The notes beneath the pieces were generated by a model. It worked only from the letters and a program-made list of their open reading frames with translations. It was not told the origin of the DNA and did no database searches. A stretch of DNA of 64,000 nucleotides, from assembly GCF_001625215.2 (NCBI RefSeq), contig NC_030386.2, forward strand, positions 17,330,545-17,394,544. The letters run 5' to 3'. Positions 47,903-59,600 of the stretch are shown here, one piece after another (the stretch's first letter is position 1; the number at the start of each line of letters is the position of its first letter). The stretch comes from Daucus carota subsp. sativus. Taxonomy: Eukaryota > Streptophyta > Magnoliopsida > Apiales > Apiaceae. The translations under genes and the position numbers were made by a program.

Positions 47903-50583
47903 ATGGCAGAGGATGGTGTCATCCATGTCCCAGAAACAAAAGAGAAGATGCATTTTCTGGTGTTCTTTCGAGATCTGAGGTATACATCGAAAATGCAGTG
48001 ACCTGTTCATGCATGTCCTGCTCTGCTAACTTTATTCATGAATCTAATGGAATATTACGTATAGGCTTTTGTTCAAGATGGATGCACTTGGATCAGAGAT
48101 ACTACGCATTGCATTTCCAGCAACACTGGCATTAGTTGCTGATCCTGTTGCTTCTCTGATCGACACCACGTTTATTGGCCATTTAGGTATTTGATTATAA
48201 TCTCCTCTCTTAAGTTTGTTAAATTTGCCTGACCTTAAGTCTTTCGTGTCAAATCCTAACTCGTCATGCTGATTTCCATTAATCTCAGTACACAAAGCTC
48301 TGCACATTCATTTTATTTTTGTTTAGGTACGGTGGAGATTGCTGCTGTAGGAGTTTCCATTGCAATTCTGAATCAAGCATTAAGAATCACCGTGTCACCT
48401 CTTGTTAGTATGACAACTTCTTTTGTCGCTGAGGAAGATGCTATAGCAAGATTAGCAAAAGAAGTGCAGAAGAAGAACAACGAAATTCCAAAAGTAAAGG
48501 CAGAAGATGTTATTGCTGCTGACACCATGGAAAAGGGCAGTCCAGCTACAGAGAGTGAATACAAAGAAGTTAAGGAAGACAATGCAATCCAAACTAATTC
48601 TAAGGTGCAAAACGTCGATTCAACAACTAAACCAATGGTAAACCAAGCTATTACAAGAGAAAAGAGACATATTCCCTCAGCATCTACTTCACTAGTTATG
48701 GGACTTGTAGTTGGCATCCTCCAAACCATATTTCTCATATCTCTAGCTAAACCATTACTCAAAATAATGGGGGTCAGATCTGTAAGTACTGCTTCAAATC
48801 CCATTCACCTGCGTTTATCTCTTCAATGCATCGACCTGTGTCCTCACAGATCACTATTTTTTTAGGAGTCGCCTATGCTAGAGCCAGCAATAAGTTATTT
48901 GAGAATAAGATCATTGGGGATTCCAGCTATGCTTCTCTATTTAGCTATGCAAGGAGTTTTTCGAGGCTTTAAAGATACTACCACTCCCCTATACGCCATA
49001 GGTATCATTTATACTTCAATGATAAATTTTCATGCACAACTCTTAACACCAAACTTTCTCCAAAACAGTTGCAGGAGACCTAGCCAATGTGATTTTAGAT
49101 CCCATACTTATCTTTGTTTGCCGTATGGGAGTTAGTGGTGCAGCAGTTGCTCATGTGCTGTCTCAGTAAGTTCTAACAATGCGACTAAATCATCTAGTGA
49201 ACTCCAGATTCCCCAGCACATTTTGCACTTTTGCTGTTATCTTACATGATACCATTCATTTTAGGTACTTAATCTTGGTGATCCTCCTCTGTAAATTGAT
49301 GCAACAAGTTTACATCATACCCCCGAGCTATAAAAGTATGCAGTTCAGTCGGTTTCTTAAGAATGGTAGGACGTCCTCTGCCTCATCTGTATAAAATCAC
49401 TAATAATATACTCTAGTAACATCAAATCATTATTACCTCAGCCACATTGTTCCCAACTATGGTTTCATTCTTTCGTATAAGCTTCCAACCCTGCATCAAT
49501 GTTTGCAAAAGTGCAGGATTTTATCTACTGGGAAGGGTCATCGTAGCAACTTCTTGTGCCACTCTAGCTACGTCGTTAGCTGCAAGGTTGGGCTCAACGC
49601 CTATGGCAGCTTTTCAAATCTGCTTACAGGTGTGGATGACATCCTCCCTTCTTGCTTTTGGTTTGGCCGGTGGAGGGCAGGTACTTTCTCCTTCAGGCCT
49701 TCACCTATTTCATGTTATAATCGCTGTTCTTGAAATCGACCCACTTATTTAAATAGTTACTCATTGCTGCAGGCTATCATTGCTTGTGCACTTGCTGAGA
49801 AGGATTATCAGAAGGCAGCCTCTGCTGCATCTCGAGTACTTCAGGTAATCTGAAAACTCTATACATGCTCCGATAGGTGATCACTACAGTTTTATGTCTC
49901 AACGACTAAATTGCAGATGGCATTTGTACTGAGTCTGGGGCTGGCTCTAGTCGTCGGACTAGGGTTGCAGTATGGATCTGTAGTCTTCACCCGTGACAAA
50001 CATGTTCTTCGAATAATAACTATAGCTATCCCGGTATGAACTTCTCCTAACAAAATCACTGCAAATCCTTCAAAATCCGATCACTTGTTATGATCAATCT
50101 CTACTGAAAACAAGTGCTATCTTCCATTTTATCATCAGTTTGTTGCAGCCACTCAACCGATAAACAATTTAGCCTTCGCTTTTGATGGTCTATACTACGG
50201 AGCATCAGACTTCCTTTATTCGACATACTCCATGGTAAGTTATCATATCCCTTCTCTACTGTCAAAATCGCGAAAATGTCCATAATTTTGGTTATTAATC
50301 CGCATCTCTTCAGGTTATAGCAGTTATATTAAGCATAGCTTCTCTGCTGCTCCTGGCGAAAAGTAATGGTTTTGCCGGAATTTGGCTTGCTTTAAGCATT
50401 TTTATGAGTCTCAGAGTTTTTGCCGGTGTCTTGAGGTAAATATGTTCTCTGCACATATTTGCGTACATCTTACCCTTCTGTGCCTCGCAAAACGCAAGAT
50501 ATATGTTTATATTGTTGCATTTTGTTATTAACTGCAGAATAGGGACTGGAACTGGACCCTGGCGCTTTCTCAGGAGCCTCTAG
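47903..50583 (+). CDS. MATE efflux transporter, FRD3/DTX43-like, second tandem copy
   Basis: Exons 47903-47979, 48065-48186, 48327-48781, 48866-49001, 49069-49165, 49265-49365, 49517-49680, 49773-49844, 49917-50033, 50139-50234, 50314-50435, 50538-50583; 1605 nt, 534 residues, all in frame with the same phases as the first copy. Ten of the twelve exons have lengths or boundaries identical to the neighbour; the differences are in exon 1 (an intact ATGGCAGAGG start), exon 3 (25 residues shorter cytosolic loop) and the last exon (one residue). It ends in a conserved RFLRSL tail. Same family and probable citrate role as the first copy. Some changes at conserved positions, for example LVADP for LAADP and GGQAI for AGQAI, could alter properties. 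Confidence 0.92.
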
Positions 50584-51873
50584 ATAACAAGACAGTAGAG
50601 TTCGATATTCCCGTTAAAACTTCTGGATCTTCTCTGTTCACTCTTGATTTTATTTCAGAGATCGAAACTCGTGCACAAAACTCCCGCACTAACAAGCGAA
50701 TTACGCAATGCTTGCGTCTTGCTCTTATTTTTGCATCATTCAAAACATGTAATTGAGTGAAAGAATTAAAATGGATGCTTTTATTTATTTTGAATGTTTT
50801 CGACCAACAAAAATTAGTAAATTTCTAATAAAATATGAAGTTATACGATAAGACATGAATAATTGTTTCAAGTTCAAATGATTTGATATTGATTTTGATG
50901 TCTACTACCGAAAGTTCAGAGTCGACATCGACTATTTTTTTATCTGAGGTCGACATCGATGTCTAGCTGTTTCATGAAATTGATTTTGACGTCTACTACC
51001 GAAAGCTCGACTATTTTATCTGACGTCGACATTGATGTCTAGGTGAATTCTGACCTGACGATTTCAACCTTTTGCCTACCCTTGTCAATCATCAATCATG
51101 AAAACAAATACTTGATTCAACCACCACTCACTAATCGCCACTTAAAGCATGAGGCTCTTCACTCACAAATCTTGGCTACCAGCCACCCCGAAAATTACAA
51201 TAAACATAGCCCTCAGCCACCAAATCAAATCTAACCGGCTACCACTGCCAAACTCCGAGTAGCAAACAACAATATTCAGATCATTTTCTGGTGCAAGTTT
51301 TGTGTGTGCACGGGGAAGAGGGCTCATACTGATAAATAAATGATATAATAACTGTTTTCTGTCTCCAACGAGCACTGTATGGAAAATAGTACATAGTTCA
51401 AGGCAAAGAAGTATTGCAGAAAATTAAGACAAAATATGATTCTCTGAAGAAAATATCATACTGAAATATTCTTTCATAGAAAATCCTAGAGTTAAGAAGA
51501 CATCAGAAGAGATTACCTAACATGGGCTGTGTACCTTCCTTACAGCCCGAAAAAAAGTTCACTCTGCCTCCTTTGAAGAAACAATTAATGATATTTAACA
51601 AAACAAATATCTTGCATATGCTTATCAGACTTCCTCTTCTTTTTACTGATTCCTACCTTCACCATCTGTTACCTTTATCGCATCATATCAATCCTCACCA
51701 GCCCAAAAATAGCATATAATTGCCTACATTGTTCTTTACTAAATTAAAATAAAACTGATCATTTACTAGACTGGGAGCTGATCAAGTTGCATCTGATCCA
51801 GGCACCTAGAACTGAATGATCAACAAATTCAACTTGGGAATTAGATTTCAAATCGTCACCGGATGGAGCAGCA
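50584..51873. other. Spacer between MATE and zinc finger genes
   Basis: 3' UTRs of the two convergent genes. A degenerate tandem repeat of about 95 bp (50889-50966 and 50984-51042) contains TTTTGA(T/C)GTCTACTACCGAAA and GTCGACAT(C/T)GATGTCTAG. No gene seen. Confidence 0.6.
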
Positions 51874-53946
51874 CTAGCAATTAAAGCTGGCAGTTTTATC
51901 TTTCATCTCAGGTGGCGATTCTTTGACAAGTGACTGAATCCATGAAATGTCTGGCTCCTCTGTGTTATTATTGAGGTCATTTGAAGAGGACCTTGGCAAC
52001 CAGGAATTTTCATCCCCATTAACCGACCAATCGACTTTTCCGCTCGGAGAGCTCCATTTGGACCAAGAATTCACCGGGGACCCAACAATGGAAACATTAT
52101 TAGAGCCGAGATCGCGGGAGCTCAGACTACGCATTTGCTGCGGCTGCTGGAACTCTCGTTGAGAGAAAGCAGTGTGCCGAGAACCCATAGGAGAAATTGG
52201 ATCCACACTCCTCGGTGACATTCTTCCCGGAGACGAGACACCATATGAAGCCTGCAACAAAGGATGATCAGCACTTTTTGGAGAGAATACATTAGTATTG
52301 ATAGGTGAAAGCATGTTTTGCTGCTGCTGGAACTGATTGAAAACAGCTGATCTATGAGATGGAGAGAAACCACTAGCTGAAGCAGCCTGATCAGAATAAC
52401 GAGGAGAAGAAGCGAGCTCAGCTGAAAATAACTCCTCAAGATTTGAAGGAGTCAACGTTTTGGGGCGACCAGAACGGTTCAGAGACACAGGGCTGGGGCG
52501 GGACTGCGAGAGGCAGGCCAAGTCATTCAATAAAAGTTGGTGGGCATCCATATCCTCCAATAAATGCAAATCCTCTGGAGGAACATCTCGGGCACTAAGG
52601 GAAGATCTCAAGCGACTTGATTGGATGTTGCTTCCAGGGAGATGAAGCGTGGGAACATTTGGTTGGGGCCAAGCCAAAGATGAGTGAGCACCATTACCAG
52701 ATGGAGACATGGGCTGATTAAATCCAGAAGGAGACATCAAAGAAGCGGATGGAGAGCCAGGCAAAAGGTTCATGGCAACAGCCATGTCCATGACACTAGC
52801 AGCGGATGCGCTGGAACGAGGAGATGGTACAGCCGACCCAGTAGATACATACAAGGGACGAAGCTCATCCGGGGTGTGAGCAAAAAAACAAACCCTCCTA
52901 TCACAACTAGTCCCATCCTTACAGAGCCGTGTTCGGTATTGAGCTGGGTGTAGCCAGCATTCAAACACTCCATGGGCATATTCACACATATCACCACGCC
53001 TACAAGCACCTTTACGAAAATCAGGGCATGGTACACAACTATAATGAAACTTCCTTGGATCCCTTCTTCGAGCATTCTCTCCTGGATGAACAAAAGGACA
53101 CTCAGTCCAATCATGAGAGTAAGCCCTTGAACAAGGCCTGACCTTGAAAGAGAACATGCGGAATTCATCTGTAGAATATATGCTATTCTTGATATCTGGA
53201 AGAGAGGGGTCAATTGGGTATTCTTTCTTCTCGGAAATAGCACCACCAGGAACATCAGTGAACTTCGATGGCATTGGAGAGGTTACTATATCTGAAGGGG
53301 AACAAGGGGAACCGTTATCTGGTGAAGAAGACAGGCTTGGTGAGTTACTCTGAGAAGAAATGGATACTTGTAGCTTGCAGTCACCCATTAAGCCGTCCAA
53401 AACATTACTCAGCAACAACTCCTCAAGAGACGCTTTAACATAAAGGACTTTTGGAGGGGCCACTATCACATCAACAGCACGCTGACCATTTGCATCCTTA
53501 ATATCTGGATCAGCACCCACAGCCAGAAGCAGTTTAACAATGTCAACAACATTAACAGCACCTCCAGAAGCAGCACAATGGAGAGCAGTACACTTGTCCA
53601 GGCCACAAGCAATATTTACATCAACAGAAGGCTGAGAGATGATAAACTTAACAACATCAAGACTGCCGTATGTAGCAGCAACCATCAAAGGAGTTCGGTG
53701 CTCAAGAACTATATGCTTTGACCCCTTCTTCCGAACATACCAAAGTCCAACTTCATCAACTGCCAAAGAGTTCTCCTCAAGTAATGCTTTAAAAGCTTCA
53801 CAGTCATTGTTAGCAGCGAATTCAAGTAAACTAGAAAAATTATCTTCAGTCTCAACAGACAATAGACCCATATTTTGCTTGTCAGATTTACTTTCTTCGG
53901 CAGATTGGGTGGACGAAGTTGATGTCGACTTTAAAACAGCGCACAT
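51874..53946 (-). CDS. Ankyrin-repeat, tandem CCCH zinc finger protein (plant RR-TZF)
   Basis: One intron-free frame of 690 residues from ATG at 53946. Residues about 80-165 carry two ankyrin repeats (RTPLMVAATYGSLDVV, then TALHCAASGG). Residues about 265-358 hold the plant arginine-rich TZF region: C-x5-H-x4-C-x3-H-type segments (RPCSRAYSHDWTECPFVH), then two CCCH fingers (CPDFRKGACRRGDMCEYAH and CKDGTSCDRRVCFFAH). The C-terminal half is Ser/Pro/Gln-rich and low complexity. This architecture is that of the ankyrin-containing subfamily II C3H proteins of plants (the group of AtC3H29/30/47/56/66), which bind RNA or DNA and shuttle between nucleus and cytoplasmic granules in stress responses. 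A TTG-based start nine bases further upstream is not needed. A splice acceptor-like CTTTGCAG (53960-53967, minus strand) suggests a leader intron reaching to about 54780. Family certain. Confidence 0.93.
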   Translation of the reverse strand: MCAVLKSTSTSSTQSAEESKSDKQNMGLLSVETEDNFSSLLEFAANNDCEAFKALLEENSLAVDEVGLWYVRKKGSKHIVLEHRTPLMVAATYGSLDVVKFIISQPSVDVNIACGLDKCTALHCAASGGAVNVVDIVKLLLAVGADPDIKDANGQRAVDVIVAPPKVLYVKASLEELLLSNVLDGLMGDCKLQVSISSQSNSPSLSSSPDNGSPCSPSDIVTSPMPSKFTDVPGGAISEKKEYPIDPSLPDIKNSIYSTDEFRMFSFKVRPCSRAYSHDWTECPFVHPGENARRRDPRKFHYSCVPCPDFRKGACRRGDMCEYAHGVFECWLHPAQYRTRLCKDGTSCDRRVCFFAHTPDELRPLYVSTGSAVPSPRSSASAASVMDMAVAMNLLPGSPSASLMSPSGFNQPMSPSGNGAHSSLAWPQPNVPTLHLPGSNIQSSRLRSSLSARDVPPEDLHLLEDMDAHQLLLNDLACLSQSRPSPVSLNRSGRPKTLTPSNLEELFSAELASSPRYSDQAASASGFSPSHRSAVFNQFQQQQNMLSPINTNVFSPKSADHPLLQASYGVSSPGRMSPRSVDPISPMGSRHTAFSQREFQQPQQMRSLSSRDLGSNNVSIVGSPVNSWSKWSSPSGKVDWSVNGDENSWLPRSSSNDLNNNTEEPDISWIQSLVKESPPEMKDKTASFNC

Positions 53947-53959
53947 GCTATTCAATCAG

Positions 53960-54583
53960 CTGCAAAGCCACGACACAACATTCAATAAGAACAAAAAAAT
54001 TCCATAAACACAACACTTTTTAATAAACATTCGTTAGAGTGAACAGGTCACGCACAGGTAATTAATTACACATAATTCTCTTATCAAACAAGATCAAAAA
54101 TTATCCGCCGCAAAGCATGAACCAACAAAGCAACGACAGTCCAACCAAATACAAATCCGACATACTTTCGTAATCAAACACCAACCTCTCAGGAATCATG
54201 ATGACGGAACCAAATTGCTAATATAAGCAAACATTTAGAACCCATGACATCCAGCAAATTAAGCTCCAACATAACAATCAAAAACATATCCAATTTAGAC
54301 ATCTACCAATCAACCAAGCACACCATCACGCCCCAACAACTTATCCCCTATTCTCAGTTCAAATAACCCAGCAAAAGTATTTACAAGTTCTATCACCAAT
54401 ACTTTAACATAACCCAAAAATGAAATAGTTCACATCTTTAATTTGAATCATTTAAAAAACATTAAAAATTGCAACTTTTTAACAAATCATAGACTAATAT
54501 AGATACATCAAACATAATAAATAAGCAATCTCTCTATCTCTCCAATATAGATCAAACATAATAAATAAGCACTCTCCCTCCTC

Positions 54584-54650
<67 letters not shown>

Positions 54651-54990
54651 ACTCCCCCCTCCCCTGCCCCCTCCCTCTCTCTTTCTCTCTCACTTACACA
54701 CACACAATGAATCATAGCATTGAGTACACAAGTCATCATAAGCACAAACAAGATTCAAAACAAGAAAAAGAAACTGACCCTCGATTTGAACAAGAAAGTG
54801 CAGCACAAAAGCAAGCTTGTTTACAGATCCGATGAGAAGAGGGAGTGACTTAAGACAGCAACATAGTAAGACCCCACTTATGTTTACTTGAAGATCATTC
54901 GCACAAACATGAACATGTGTGTGTTTCTCTGTGTGTGTTGTGTAATAAGTTAAGTTTGATCGATAGAGTCAAGAGAGAAAAGGGGGTTGT
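53960..54990 (-). promoter_or_regulatory. Probable leader intron and 5' UTR of the CCCH gene
   Basis: The minus strand gives an acceptor (GGCTTTGCAG) just before 53959. A donor-like GGTCAG near 54778 and a GA/GT-rich leader up to about 54960 are consistent with a long leader intron, common in this gene group. The (GA)n tract at 54581-54651 would lie inside it. Boundaries are inferred. Confidence 0.4.
54581..54651. repeat. (CT)n microsatellite
   Basis: About 70 bp of CT repeats (GA on the CCCH gene's strand), ending CTATCTATCTATCT. Further C/T-rich sequence continues to about 54690. Confidence 0.95.
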
Positions 54991-56675
54991 GTTTGTCTGT
55001 GAATATAAAAAAGAAAATTAAATTGAATTTGAGTTGAATTTGGACATTTTATTGGAATTAACGTGAGAGATAATTCTAGTGGAGATTGTGACCGGTTAGA
55101 AGTGGACAGCGGTTTATTTAAAGTCAATAATAGGAATCGGGATATAAATTTTTCTATTTGATGGATTGATTAAAAATAGGTATGCCATCTCCTCAGGTCG
55201 GTTCGGTGATCCTGGACACGACTTTCTTTTGCTTTTGAATTTTTATTAAGTTGATTGTAATTTGTAATCCTTAAAATGAGTATCCGTAAATTAACATATG
55301 ACGGTTAACACTTCAAAGTTCGTAATATTTGTAGTTTGTAATTTTTCTCTTAAAAGTTTCCGTTAAAATTAAATATGAGTTGTTGGTTCAGAGATATTCT
55401 TTTCGTACTTGCATAATATAACTTTTGATTTTTATCAAAACACATATATAATAATTCGATTTTATTTTTAAAAAAATATTATTTCTTTTTCTAATAAAAT
55501 GTAATTTTATAATTAAATATGATTTAATTGTATTTTTTAAAATCATACTATGCAAACGAAATATGAAGTTAGATTTTTTACAATTTTAGAAATTTTTATT
55601 CGAGAAAAAAATATATTTTAGATAATTTTATTGAGATTAAAATTGCTATATTTAATTTCTTCTAAGTAATGATGGTTAAGAGTATTAGTAATAAAGTAAA
55701 AAAAATATTTTAGGCAATATATATTAGATAAAAAAATTTCAAAGTAATTTACATATTTATTTATTTATCAAATATAAAATTTCATTTCTCAAAACTAAAT
55801 TAATACAAACATTATATATTAGTAGAGTGCGTTCGGATTAGATTTAACTATATTGATGTATAAATTAATTTAATTATATTATATTCAGATTGAAATCCAA
55901 TCTGATCAAAATAAATTAATATTAATAATCACTAAAATCACGTGGCAAAAAAAAAACCACTAGAATCATATTTGGGGAGATCGAAACCGTCCACAAAACT
56001 TCGGCATCAACATTAGTCTTCTTTTATTTTCGCATCACTTAAAACATGTAATTCAATAAATTGAGATGGATGTTGATTATGCATCAAAATTAACATTATT
56101 AAATATTTGTAATTATGGTCGATAGCTTAAACATGATTAATTTCATCTGATAAATTGAGATGGATGTTGATTATGCACCAAAGTTGACATTATTAAATAT
56201 TTGTAATTATGATCGATAGCCTAAACATGATTAATTTCAACCAGATGTGAAGAAGAAGGTACTTGTAACTATCTCATCTTCAACAAATCGTGTGATTCCA
56301 TGAAGAATGAATTAGTCAAAGTTTCTGTTTTATGTTTGTTCGGCGTGATTTTTTTTAGATAATCGTATGACTTTTCATTATCGAATTGATTTTGTATTTA
56401 AAAAAAAAGAAGAAAAACTTGAATTTCTTCAACAAACTAAAGGGTGAATGTCCTTTATAACACAATTCCATTTCACAATACCCAAAATGACAACACACGC
56501 AAATAGTGCCTGATATACCGACTTGTAAATGCATTCGTAGAATGCGCAGGTTATACACGCAGATCTTGTATGAGTTACAATTTCATCATCTATTTTGTAT
56601 CATTAGCTTGCAAAATGCGCCACACGCATACTTGAAATACGTAGTTCTTGATACACGCATACAGGAAATCCGTAG
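54991..56675. other. AT-rich spacer with possible MATE 3' relic
   Basis: No gene seen. A short segment (55977-56075) resembles the 3' flank of the second MATE gene. A two-copy 94-bp tandem repeat follows (56057-56150 and 56151-56240, both with TAAATTGAGATGGATGTTGA). Position 56671-56675 (CGTAG) is the left target site of the LTR element. Confidence 0.5.
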
Positions 56676-59600
56676 TGTAACGACCCAACTTTTTTAATCA
56701 AATTATCAATACTCAAATGCTAAATCTCAAATCTCAAATGTCATTTAACATAATAAAATCCAAATGCAGCGACATTACAATTAAAATCAAGGAAGTCATA
56801 GTCTGACATAATCTCGAATAAAATGACACAACTCTATACTAGAAATATGCAAATTCAAATCTTTGGAGCAAACTTAGCCAATTCCCTCTCGATTCCAAAA
56901 GCTAGGCACCTGAAAATTTGTAAGTAATGAGCTATACAAGCCCAGCAAGATAACCAATCACACAAGCTAATGGATCAAGTATTTTACATAATTTCATAAG
57001 TTTCATAAATCCAGAATCATTATATAAGATAATTCCACAGCTCGCTAAGGTCACAAATACCCGGTGACTCGGTATCATAAGTTCATAATTTTGTCAGTAA
57101 TGCGCCCCTTACTAAGGTATCATAAAGTGTGCAACCCCGAAGGTATCATAAAAGGCACTCCATAGTAAGGTATCATAGGCTAGTTCCGGAACTATACGCA
57201 AACACTAACGGTTTCATAGGTCAGAGCTAACTGGGAATTCTTATATCTAAAATATTAAACTTGATCCAAATATTTAAAATAAAAACAAAGTTCCAAATAA
57301 ACAAAATAGCAGGACTGATAAGTTAACTTACTTTAGCTGCACAAGTGGTGATCCAAAATATTGCCAAACAAATCCTACGTTAAATTAATCAAACCAATTA
57401 AAATTACTAAATGATCCATATATAATGCTACGGCGTAAACAGTATCACTTCGATGTTCATATAGCATGTACAGTACAGAGTCATACTAGTTAACAGGAAA
57501 CACACACCATTTTGATATTTCTGAACAAGTCAAGGTAGACAAAAAAGAAAGTACATCATACATTTTAGTACAAAATCATATTTTAGTAACATAAAATTTA
57601 CACAATCATATAATAGTTTGAGATAAAATATATCGATTCAACTAAAACGTAAAACCGCGCATCATTGTTCCAAAATAATTAAATAATGTATGGCATTTCA
57701 TGTATAAATCATTTTAAAATGAATAACTAAATAAATAAATTATTTTCTTATGCATCAAAATCTTAAGACTTTTGATATATATAAAAAAAATTAATCCATT
57801 AAAATCATGCTATATTTACTATCTAATATACAAAAACATTAATGCTTAAGCATGCCCATTCAATATAAATATAACTTTGGGAGCGCATGATAATTTGTAC
57901 GGACCAATGCCAAATATATAAAAGCAATAAATATGTAACACCCTTATACCATATGATCATTATCATGCACTTCTAGCAAAATCATGTAATTTAATAATAT
58001 TATGAAATATCTTTTCCTGTATAAGTGGATAATATAACCATCAGCTATTGCTTGGCTATATCTTGATCTTCACCAGAACATAAAATCACAACTACTTCAA
58101 CAACATTTACCAAGCAACATAAAATTTCAATACAGTTCCATCATCCATATTCACTACACATATTCAGAATTTAAACATAAATTTATCTTCGTGATTTCTG
58201 GCACACTTGATAAGTCTAGAGTACATAAACACAATCTCTCAAACTACATATATATGCATCGGCTGATGGAGGAGTCTGGAGCATCCTGCTGGACCACCGT
58301 CTCTTAGGCACTATCTACAATCTCCACTGAGCACTCATACAAAAACACTCTACTAACTATTCATATCCTGGAAAAATGAGCGATTTCCATGAGTCGCAAC
58401 TCAATGAATATACATCAACTTTAGTTTGTAAAAGATACTGAGATTGTCTGAAAATAACTTGTAGCGTCTTTGGTAAAATCTTCCAGAAAATAAAAGAAAG
58501 TAAGGTTCTCGAAACAATTGTAAGAAAATATTCATTTTAATATATATTTCCTGTTCGTATTTATGAGAGCAATTAATATCTTTCATTCATAATATTATCA
58601 TCATCCCAAATTACACCAAGATATAACATCATCACATATATGTTTTACTTAATCATAAATCACTGACATATGTTAATCATATATGCCATGAAAGTATGAA
58701 CTTGTATCTATGCATGCATGCATCTCTGTTTCTCTTTCTTTTGCTATTGTGAACAGTTCACTGTATAATGCCCGTGTTTCCACATGTCCTCAAAGGATCC
58801 ATGTGTGTCTGGCCAGCTCCGTCTATGTCCGACTATGGAAATCGGCTCCGTCTATGTCCGACAAAAGTCGGCTCCGTCTATGGCTGACATATAGTCTGCT
58901 CCGTAATTACCCGTAGGTTCCATATATAAAGGTGGCCATTACACAAGTGACTGTCACTTTGACTTTTTAAGTTATCACTGTCAAATGAATGTAGGATGTG
59001 CATATGATCTGTTCTATATGCAGACTCTATGCCAATGCACCATTTGTGAAATCACAGGTCAATACACATTCCATATATATACCTGTACTTCGATATATCA
59101 TGACATTACATTGACATCAAGGAACTTCAGTCATGTATAGAATCACTTAGTCACATTAGTATTCTAATATATCACCTTCAGCATATAGGAGCACGTAATC
59201 ACATATCACACAGATATAAGTAGTGTTGATGTATACTCACCTTACTTCAGCAACTCAGTTACAACTTCCTGGTCCTTAAAGTTCTTCTGCACCTTTCTGT
59301 GCACCTATAAGGGACATAATTAATCATTAAAATCATTTATAACTCTATATCATAGTGTGTGTACGTGTTACCTACCCTTAAAATCCCTTCTAATTACTCT
59401 TATTGTTAATCCTTTCATTTAAAAGAGATTTGGTACTAACTGTTTCTCGCCTCACGTATTGTTACTATTTATACCTTTGGGTTACAACATTTTTCACTTA
59501 CAAATCATTCGAGTTTTTCTTACGAAACCAACTCATATACCTCCCAATTTGTCCCGGGTATTTACTCAAATTATTCCATGATTTATATCATCTTTGAACT

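Noticed and set aside
53947..53955. Start of the CCCH protein at 53955
   Set aside because: The codon there is TTG; the first ATG is at 53946, just after a splice acceptor-like site in the leader.
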